Source: Azolla caroliniana (Eukaryota > Polypodiophyta). From it: a stretch of 64,000 bases of DNA. Of the stretch, positions 56,332 to 64,000 are shown in pieces. The stretch's first letter is position 1; each line of letters begins with the position of its first letter. Where the stretch lies: the NCBI GenBank assembly GCA_043228905.1, contig JBHGNT010000010.1:16678001-16742000 (forward strand), written 5' to 3'. Below the pieces are notes generated by a model. That model was not told the DNA's origin. It made no database searches and worked only from the letters and a program-made list of their open reading frames with translations. The position numbers were made by a program, and so were the translations under genes.

Positions 56332-56626
56332 TAGGAATTGGCAACAGCTCGGCTCAAGCCTAAACCGAACCGTTAACCGTTTTCACATGGTGTGGACGTT
56401 TGGTTTGGTTTGGTTTAGGCTTCAACTTCCTTAACCAGTTTGAGCTCCGTTTGGGATGGCTCGGGACGAACCATACCGATTTGGGCCAAACCGTCTAGCC
56501 TTCACCTGTTTTGGAACCGGTTCGATTCAAGTTTGGAAACTCCCAAACCGGTTAAAGGCTTAAGCGTTTTGGTTCAGACAAGGCTAAACCAGTTAAGTCA
56601 AAACCGAACTGTTGCCCCAGTTCCTA
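56332..56626. mobile_element. hAT-type MITE (295 bp)
   Basis: The element begins TAGGAATTGGCAACAG and the inverted right end reads TAGGAACTGGGGCAACAG, so it has imperfect terminal inverted repeats of about 20 bp. It is flanked by a perfect 8-bp duplication (CTTGTTGG), the size typical of hAT transposons. The interior is full of AAACCG/CGGTTT strings in both orientations, similar to the subterminal transposase-binding repeats of Ac-type elements. There is no transposase, so it must be non-autonomous. It lies about 170 bases upstream of the presumed TGD3 leader. Confidence 0.9.
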
Positions 56627-56634
56627 CTTGTTGG
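56627..56634. repeat. Right 8-bp target duplication CTTGTTGG of MITE
   Basis: An exact copy of 56324-56331. Confidence 0.95.
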
Positions 56635-59257
56635 CTAGTTCCACTTGTGGCACACACTCGAAATCAACCTAAATGGACACAACAAATCGATGCAAATGGG
56701 AACATCTCCGAGAAAGATTGGGGGGTCTATAGTACCTACCTTCCTATCTCCTACTTCCTTTGGAAAAGTAAAAAGTGTTTTTCCTTTCGTAAACCACCCA
56801 AGGACATGGCTCTTAGGTATTCACTCGTTGCTCCAAGCTTTCGAGTTTATAGAGAGAGGGCTATCATGTTCCCACCATTTATCCCATCTCTTCTTATTCA
56901 CCTCAAAAAGCTCTATGCCAACACCTTTGGCCCAATGGATGAGACAAAGGCTATTCTTGAGTTCTCTCACCTATTGGATCGAGTCAAATTAGCCGAAACT
57001 TTCAAAAACCCTTGGTCATAAATATAGCCCCAAGTTTATGAAATGCTTGGAAAATAGCCATCTGGTGATGAACTCCCCACCCTTGTTTATCCCCATGAAC
57101 TTGTGTCTATTTCTATTCTGATGGTTCTAGGTAATATCATGTTAACTTTGGCCTTCATAGGCTCGACCTTTAACTCTACATCACTATTTAGAATGGATGA
57201 CTCCATAATTGTTTATCCTCCACTCTAGTCCATTTTTTGCACACTAATATGTTTGCTTGTTGCCTTGTTCTTTCTAATCTATGGACCTCATCCATATGTA
57301 CAACTAGCCTACAACTTGGTCAATTGTTGAACTATTTATGATATATGTTTGGCTAACCACATTAGCTTAATATGCAATAATAGTGAGATCCCAATTCTCC
57401 CTTATCCTAGAAGACCTTTAGTTATTGTTTTTCATAGAAGCCTATGCACTCAAATGTTTACAAGGGAAACCAAATGAATAACAAATCTTGAATTTAGAGA
57501 GATCCTCCTCTCCACTAATCCACCACTTCAATTACCCACATGTAAGCCCAAAAATTTCCAAAACCATGATGCACCCAAGAGGCCTTGAATCACAATCCAA
57601 AGGGCTTAAAGAGAAAGGCTTTACCACCAAACCTTTATATCAACTAATTTTCTTTATTCATATATCCAAGCATTATTTCTGGTCTCGCAATGATAATACA
57701 TTGTTGTGCATCAATTCTTTTGGATGTGGCCAACCTGGCCGCCATACGCATTTCCAATTCAATCTTATCGTATGAATGTCTAATTGATTTTCTTAGCCAT
57801 CACTGATCTAGATCCACTATTTTTAAATCCATCCACGAAACATGCTTCTCATTTCAAAGATCCTAAACAAGGTTTTTAGATAATACAAACATCCAAGAAG
57901 AAGAGGCATAATGAGTGAGCTCATGTTTCACAATTTGATTAAATCTAATTCTCAAACAATATGTGAGTGATAGTTAATGTGGAAACAATGTGGTAAAGGG
58001 CCATCGAATATTGTGGAATAAAGTTTCACGGCTACCCAAAATTGAAGTTTGTGAAGGTTGTGTGGATTTGGATGTACCTTGATTGGTGAGTACTAAGAAT
58101 TGTAAGGGTGCAACTTGCAAGGGCTTGGGTTTGTACAATACGTCCGTGTGGCATAAGAAGATTGAGAGATAGGAAGAGGTCTAAATGCATGTGTGTATTT
58201 GAGAGAGAGTTTTGTTAGCATAGGATAAGCATAAACTTATATGCTGGAAAGATCTAGTCAAACTACTTGTTTTGTGAATGACCACAAATATGAGCAATGC
58301 CATCATGTTGACCAAATACACATTTTTAAATTAAAAGCATGCCAATTGTTATAATTCTATAAAACGTATTTTTAGGAACAAATTGTTAAGTATGCATAAA
58401 ACTAAAACTAAAGAGTTCCTTTATTGAATGTAACATGAAGCCCATTGGTCAAGACTGAACACAAAAGTTTTACCACCGCACCATTACATTTATTTTTGGA
58501 ATTCAAAGAAGGCAGCTTTGTGAATCCACAAGCATTTGTTATATGGATATCCTCTTATACTGTGTATAAAACCAATGCTTCCACATTACATTTCAACACA
58601 AAATGTCATGGTATTCCTTAAATGTTGTTTGGTAGTAAAAATAATCATTGTTTTGAGCTGTTAGCATGTAGTGGAAAATTTTCATATTTCACATGAATTG
58701 GAGATCTCCAATCTGTTATACATCCTCAGTAGAATAAGGCAAACATTTTTACAAAAATTGTTGCATGTATAGGGAATTGCAAAGAAGGATCAGCCCATCC
58801 TTCAAGATTAAGAGATTTCAATTGGTCTACAAACCTCAAAGGTTCTAACAATCCTATCATTCTAGAGCATTAATAAAGATTGAATTTGCTCGATATATTG
58901 AAGGAACATCAGAGTAGGATGGCATCTAATATTTGAATTGAAGTTTTACAGCATGTTACATATATGCATGTATTTGGTGAAATTCCAAGGTTTAGATTTC
59001 TCAGTTTTCTGCTTATGAAATCCTCAAGAGAAACGGAGCATGAGAAATGGAAAAATGAGATTTCCTCCTCCATCCATGATAGGATATTGTGTCTTTATTT
59101 GCCTTGTCCATGCTTTGTAATTGATTCCAATCTCTGAGATTGATACTGAAAATATTTTCTAGTTGCTGAAGCTCCAATTAGTTTGCATTAATTTATCGTC
59201 TTCAATCTTTCCTTTTGATTGCACAAGTTGTTTATTTACATAAATTTTGAAATAGAA
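56635..59257. other. Non-coding stretch, no gene seen
   Basis: An open stretch at 56640-57021 on the plus strand has no motif I can name, and its frame runs in from the MITE, so I do not call it a gene. The remainder is AT-rich. The last 200-250 bases (about 59000-59257) are the presumed PPR 3' UTR on the minus strand. Confidence 0.45.
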
Positions 59258-61594
59258 TTAGATATGAATCTTGGTCTGAAGTGTTTTCAGGTTCCTTGAG
59301 GTTGTAAGGATCACCTGCTTCATCTCCTCAATTTTTCTTTTATCTTCCCACATCTCACCATTGGCATAGATGTTTGACATTAGAGTGAACAATGATGCAT
59401 TTTTTCCAAATGTTTTAAGTGCAGATTCAAACACCCATTGACCGAGATCAATATTAGACCATTTCAAGCATGCACCCAACACAGTGCTCCATGCTGGAAG
59501 GTCTGGTTCTTCTGAAGGCATCATAAGTAACACTTCCACAGCCTCATGAATCCGACCCACTCGACAGAAAAGGTCTACCATGCAATTACAATGTTTAACA
59601 CCTGGCATGATTCCATGATCTTTTCTCATTGACTCAAAATATTCAAGACCCACATCAACAAGACCACTATGAGCACAAGTGGTAAGAATATTGAGAAAAG
59701 TCACTTCATTTGGTTTCATTCCATCCTCTTGCATCTTTGTCAGCAAATACGAGACATATTCACTCTTTCCCTGACGGGTGTATCCGGTTATTAAGGCAGT
59801 CCAATGCATTAACTCTCTTCTTGGCAATTCGTCAAATACAAGTTGTGACTCAAACATGCTTCCACATTTTCCATACATGTCAAGAAGAGCTACAGAGATG
59901 ATCATGTCAGTATTATCGATGCATCGAGATGAACAAATTTGAGAATGAACCTTTTTACCAATGTCAAGTGCTTGCTTGTTTCCACATGCTTTTAAAATGC
60001 TTGCAAAGGTCACAATATCAGGAGAAATACCTTTTTCTTGCATTTGCATGTAGACCAATAATGCTTCCTTACCAAAACCTTGCTCAGCAAAGCCTGAAAT
60101 AAGGGCATTCAATGATACAATATCTTGGAATGGTTGCTCATCAAATACATCTTGTGCTTCGATAAATGAACCACACTTGGCATACAAATCAACTAGTGTA
60201 TTGCCAATAAACAAATCTACTTCGATTCCTTCTTTGACAACGTCAGCATGTATTATCCATCCTTCATCCAAAGATTGTAGATTACTACAAGCTTTTAAGC
60301 AACAAATGTATGTGACCAGGTTTGGGTTAACCTCTTCCATTCTCATTTCGTTGAAAGTCTTAAGTGCCTCCACGTTAAATCCATGTTCAACATACCCAGC
60401 AATTAATGCCGTCCAAGAAACCACATCTTGAACTGAAAGCTCATCAAATACATCACGAGCATCGGCCATTAAACCAGATTTTGCATACATATCTACAAGT
60501 GTGCTACTAATGAAAAGATCTCTATCAAAACCTTCTATGCAAGCATCTTTATGTATCTCTTGGCCTATGCCAAGTGAGCTTAAATCACTGCATGCTTTCA
60601 GACCACAGACATATGTAATAGAGTCAGCGTTCACACCTCTTGATCGCATTTTCTCAAAACAATTTAATGCCTTGTCCTGATATCCATGTTCTGCATATCC
60701 ATCAATTAATGAAGTCCAAGCAATCACTGTCTGGACCGGAAGTTCATCAAATAATACTTGTGCATCTATGAGCAATCCATTACTTGCATACATATCAACG
60801 AGTGTATTTCCAATGAATATGTCTTTTTCAAGTCCTTTTATCGTTATTTCAACATGTAAACTTTGACCGTGTTCTATATATCCAATACTATTGCATGCTC
60901 TCACACAAGAAGCATATGTGATCTCATCGGGGGAGGCACCTTCTAGTTTCATATGTTCAAGAGAAGCTAATGCTTCATCAACGAAGCCATTATCCATATA
61001 GCCAGTCATCAGTGAAGTCCAAGACACTTGATCTCTTTCCAACATTTCATCAATAACTTCTTGTGCTTCAATAAGTGCACCCCATTTAGCATACATATCA
61101 ATTAAAGCATTACAAATGAAAAGGTCTCCTTCATAACCCTCTTTAATTATATCAGTATGTATAGAAAGACCGCTGTGCTTGTGTTCAAGGGGGGTTACTG
61201 CACATGTATTAATCAAAGTTGGAAATGTGAACTTGCTTGGTGTAATATTCTCTTCCTTCATTTGTTCATACAGATTGAAAGCGTGGTTTTCTTCTCCAGA
61301 ATCAATAAATGCATGCAATAGAGATGTCCATGAAAACTCGTTTCGGTGTGAAAGCTTCGGGAAAATTCTCCATGCATCCAAAACATTTCCGCAATCTACA
61401 AACATAGGCACAATATAGTTCCCAAGAGCCTTTTGATCATCAAGGCCATATTTGCAAATACGTGCATATACATTTTTAGCATATAGTGATTCTTTTCTTT
61501 CCCTACATCTTTGCAATATGACTGAGAGGTTCTTGATTGAGGGCAGATCATGTGTTTTTTCAAGGAAATCAATGGATTCCTCTAAACCCATCAT
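59258..61594 (-). CDS. PLS-class pentatricopeptide repeat (PPR) protein
   Basis: An intronless 778-residue frame built of PPR motifs in P-L-S triplets of about 101 residues. Recurring pieces are LFICNALIDMYAKWG, QVSWTSLMTGYMDNGFVDEA, PDEITYASCVRACNS, FIGNTLVDMYASNG and VVSWTALIAGYVEHGF. The C-terminus enters an E-like motif (DLPAWSTVLGACLKWSNIDL, LFTLMSNIYANGEMWED) but ends soon after IEEMKQ with an unrelated tail. The usual SWIE-type E end and any DYW deaminase domain are absent. PLS proteins bind organelle RNA one base per repeat and often specify C-to-U editing sites; lacking DYW, this one would need a partner. No clear transit peptide is seen: the N-terminus MMGLEESIDFLEK is acidic, so the true start might lie upstream or in a lost exon. 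The first ~40 bp are duplicated 169 bases upstream. Confidence 0.92.
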   Translation of the reverse strand: MMGLEESIDFLEKTHDLPSIKNLSVILQRCRERKESLYAKNVYARICKYGLDDQKALGNYIVPMFVDCGNVLDAWRIFPKLSHRNEFSWTSLLHAFIDSGEENHAFNLYEQMKEENITPSKFTFPTLINTCAVTPLEHKHSGLSIHTDIIKEGYEGDLFICNALIDMYAKWGALIEAQEVIDEMLERDQVSWTSLMTGYMDNGFVDEALASLEHMKLEGASPDEITYASCVRACNSIGYIEHGQSLHVEITIKGLEKDIFIGNTLVDMYASNGLLIDAQVLFDELPVQTVIAWTSLIDGYAEHGYQDKALNCFEKMRSRGVNADSITYVCGLKACSDLSSLGIGQEIHKDACIEGFDRDLFISSTLVDMYAKSGLMADARDVFDELSVQDVVSWTALIAGYVEHGFNVEALKTFNEMRMEEVNPNLVTYICCLKACSNLQSLDEGWIIHADVVKEGIEVDLFIGNTLVDLYAKCGSFIEAQDVFDEQPFQDIVSLNALISGFAEQGFGKEALLVYMQMQEKGISPDIVTFASILKACGNKQALDIGKKVHSQICSSRCIDNTDMIISVALLDMYGKCGSMFESQLVFDELPRRELMHWTALITGYTRQGKSEYVSYLLTKMQEDGMKPNEVTFLNILTTCAHSGLVDVGLEYFESMRKDHGIMPGVKHCNCMVDLFCRVGRIHEAVEVLLMMPSEEPDLPAWSTVLGACLKWSNIDLGQWVFESALKTFGKNASLFTLMSNIYANGEMWEDKRKIEEMKQVILTTSRNLKTLQTKIHI

Positions 61595-61600
61595 CTCAAA
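61561..61600. repeat. Duplicated PPR 5' end, genic copy
   Basis: This 40-base block covers the PPR start codon and first codons. A similar block lies at 61730-61769. Confidence 0.85.
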
Positions 61601-61729
61601 CGGCTCTCAAAACCCTATCTTTGTGTGAAAAACATGCAAGCCATTGAATTGGATTTATTTTCTCCACGTGAGTCTATTGCAAGTTGCTTGAAATAATTTT
61701 CATTAGAGGGAAAAATCAGGTGTTATTTC

Positions 61730-61769
61730 CAAGGAAATCAATGGATTCCTCTGAGCCCGTAATCTCAAA
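61730..61769. repeat. Duplicated PPR 5' end, upstream copy
   Basis: CAAGGAAATCAATGGATTCC is shared exactly with 61561-61580. The remaining bases differ at a few positions. At the place of the two ATG codons (minus strand ATGATG) this copy reads ATTACG, so it has no start codon. Confidence 0.85.
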
Positions 61770-63882
61770 AAAAAACCCGAAAACGACCTCATACAAGGCA
61801 TAGAATCAAATCTATAGCCTTTCGGGGAGCTATTTTTGTTCATAGATAGAGCAATTCAAAACAAAGTAACCAATGACTGATCAGAGACAAAACAACAAAC
61901 AAATACCTGTGAAGTTTAGTTGATACCCAAAGCATTGATTTGCAGAGAATAGGTTTAATCAATCCATGTGATGAATAATCATTTAGAAAAGGGCATTCTT
62001 CAATTTATGGTATATTACAAAACCTACCCCTGGCACTCTGGAATTATCCACATTATACCTCAAGAACAGGGGTAGTATTAATATTTCTGAAACCAAGAGG
62101 CACATGATTGATAATTTTCTCTTACAGAAGGGGGTGTTTCTTATATATATATATCAGTGTTTGTCAATGTGAGTGTCACTTGATATGGTGACTGCCCAAA
62201 GGCTGGAATCCTTGACCTTCATTAGTTCAAACACCTTGAATTCATCTTTGATATTAATCAATGGGCATTACTGCAACATGTGGTCAACCTACTGACATGC
62301 CATCAACTCATTACATATTGTCCGTTTATGTGCAACCTTGCTTACACTTTCTCACTCATATGTTGTAAATATTGCCAGATGATTTAACATAAAGAATTAA
62401 CATAGAAAATGTATGTACTAGAGTAGATCCCATTTTGTCAATGACCTTTAATATAAATTTTAAGTTTCGTACAAGCTACCAAGACAATGGAGATGATCAC
62501 AAGACATCCTTAATTCACGTTATTGTTACTTCCCTATGGGCCATGCATCCCAACCCAAGCTTGCAATAAGAGTGGGAGATTCTTGCTTGACACCAGTGTT
62601 GTCGTGATGTGGCATGGCCAAAGGTAGAAAATGGGAAAAGGAAGAGCGGAAGCGTGTGGAGAAAAAGGGGAGAAATGTGAAAGAGGGAAGAGAAAAGGGG
62701 TGTGCTAGTACATGTTAAATCGTGAGTGCATAATAAATGGCGGTGCACAATATTTTATTCTCCTTTCAGTTCATGTAATAGCAGCAAGCATCTGAGACAC
62801 CCACATTTTGGGTTGCTAGTTGGTGGGTGTTTTTTCACTCTTCTTTTGTGTTTTGAGCACTATGCTTCTTCTTCTGCGTCCAACACTTTTAGCGAGCTCG
62901 TACATCAGTAGGGTAAATGGAGAACATATTGGCCAAACTTTTCAACCACACTCTCAACGACATGTTGAGCTGCATCTCAATTAGTTAGTTTCCTAGTTGA
63001 TGCCCCAATGCCCCATTTTCACATCAAGGAGGATGTTACTAAGTTATATCAAAGTCACGATGCCCCAATGCCCCATTTTCACATCAAGGAGGATGTTACT
63101 AAGTTATATCAAAGTGACTGTATAGATCAGCACAAGGGGATGGGCTCTAACATGTATTGGTAAGTATGGACTACTTGTTTGAAGGGCTACATATGTAATA
63201 TGATGTCTTGAAAGTTGGTGTTGTGGAGAAAACTTATCATTGGTGAATCTTCACATTTTCATTTTCGAAACCATTTCTTCATCTTGCATTCTTCTAAACT
63301 CAAGTCTTGTTATTAGAACTGACTTTGCTACATATAATCCATCAAAACATAATTAGTGGTCACGTGTACACAAGAAGTCCATATGGTTGCACCATATATG
63401 AAAGCAAGAATGACCACGGTGTAAAACAGCCATACTTCTAACACTAGGCTCCCTATAATTGTATTTGGTGGCATTGTTGTTCTACCATGGTGGAGAGAGA
63501 GAGAGAGAGATCTATTTACAAAATAATGAGGTCTAATTGTACTTTTAACCACATCCAAAGGAACAAGATAAATTGCATTGTCTCGACACTTCAAACAGAA
63601 CACCTAAACTTCTTCTTGATAAGACCATTTTTACAATTTCATCAAAATAATCGCCAGTTTCAACTTTTTCAACCCACATCTACATCATGTAAATAAATTA
63701 GAAGGCTTTTAAATTGAATGATTCTGAATCCTGATAATTATCAATCTACACTAACAAATGAAGAGGGGATTGTGTACAGTTTTATACATTTCTATTCAAC
63801 TTACTGAATGAGGAACTTTTTCCCCAAAATTGTATCAATGAATGAATAAAATATGGATACAATCATTGAAGACTGCTAATTT
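61770..63882. other. Non-coding stretch, no gene seen
   Basis: It contains a short TA run near 62143, a GA microsatellite (about 63490-63510) and the tandem duplication listed separately. The final 200 bases are the expected 3' UTR of the partial gene at the right edge. Confidence 0.45.
62999..63116. repeat. Perfect 60-bp tandem duplication
   Basis: The block GATGCCCCAATGCCCC...TATATCAAAGT occurs twice in direct succession with a 60-base period and no mismatch over about 57 bases. Confidence 0.97.
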
Positions 63883-64000
63883 TTACAGAACATCAAAAGA
63901 ATCTTCATCATCCCACTCTATGGAGATCTGTTGAGTTGCACTGAGTAGATCAGTGAGGCCAGTAAGGTCTTCCAAATAAGTTGGATTATTGAAAACACGC
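63883..64000 (-). CDS. 3' end of an unidentified gene, partial
   Basis: The minus strand holds an open frame from the window edge to TAA at 63883-63885. It ends VFNNPTYLEDLTGLTDLL and then SATQQISIEWDDEDSFDVL. The acidic, clean C-terminus with no stop and an AT-rich 3' flank looks like a real last exon. I do not recognise the family. The frame could also be entered by a splice acceptor inside the visible part. Confidence 0.6.
   Translation of the reverse strand, partial: RVFNNPTYLEDLTGLTDLLSATQQISIEWDDEDSFDVL

Noticed and set aside
56440-57021. 193-codon plus-strand frame
   Set aside because: Its first third is MITE sequence (to 56626) and the rest has no motif I can name. I cannot support it as a gene.
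1-64000. CRISPR array, prokaryotic operon or defence island
   Set aside because: No regularly spaced identical short repeats with unique spacers occur. Introns, LTR elements and plant protein families show nuclear plant DNA.

Overview
This is nuclear DNA from a land plant with a large, repeat-rich genome. The signs are spliced genes with GT-AG introns, a plastid lipid-transporter ATPase, a PLS-class PPR protein, an S40/DUF584 gene, and dense Ty1-copia, Ty3-gypsy, LINE and hAT-type sequence. A fern or other non-seed plant is my best guess from the style of the repeats and the PPR protein. That guess is inference, because nothing in the window proves the species.

Layout. (1) 1-10.3 kb is a nest of LTR retrotransposons. 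A decayed Copia element that has lost its RT-RNase H segment is interrupted by a second Copia-type LTR. That LTR is interrupted by an intact, young Copia element (1179-6692, flanked by ATGAG, full 1344-residue gag-pol on the minus strand). A gypsy deletion derivative lies beside them. (2) 10.3-17.4 kb is mostly non-coding, with a decayed gypsy PR-RT at 11.29-12.29 kb. (3) 17.78-18.40 kb is an intronless S40 (DUF584) gene on the minus strand. (4) 18.4-24.1 kb is AT-rich non-coding sequence with microsatellites and a degenerate ~340-bp tandem repeat. (5) 24.14-30.3 kb is a nearly full-length but dead LINE on the minus strand, whose reverse transcriptase contains a 275-bp triplication. (6) 33.8-42.07 kb is a complete 13-coding-exon gene for an SR-type nuclear cyclophilin (CYP63/CYP95 type, 863 residues) on the minus strand. 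(7) 42.3-49.2 kb is a second repeat cluster. It holds a CGGTT-rich block, a LINE fragment, and a decayed gypsy element with a 574-bp 5' LTR, PBS, PPT and truncated 3' LTR. A solo LTR sits in the gypsy gag. (8) 50.8-56.0 kb is a complete 10-exon TGD3 (ABCI13) gene on the minus strand, encoding 373 residues. (9) 56.33-56.63 kb is a 295-bp hAT-type MITE with a perfect 8-bp target duplication. (10) 59.26-61.59 kb is an intronless PPR gene on the minus strand. (11) 63.88-64.0 kb is the 3' end of another minus-strand gene that runs off the window.

All five host genes are on the minus strand, and each looks like an independent nuclear transcription unit. The cyclophilin belongs to pre-mRNA splicing and nuclear speckles. 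TGD3 is the ATPase of the plastid inner-envelope lipid importer. The PPR protein is probably an organelle RNA factor. S40 proteins are linked to senescence and stress. I rebuilt both spliced genes by reading every splice junction. Each closes in one frame (2592 and 1122 nt including stop), which is strong internal support. I saw no CRISPR array, rRNA, canonical tRNA gene or prokaryote-like operon.
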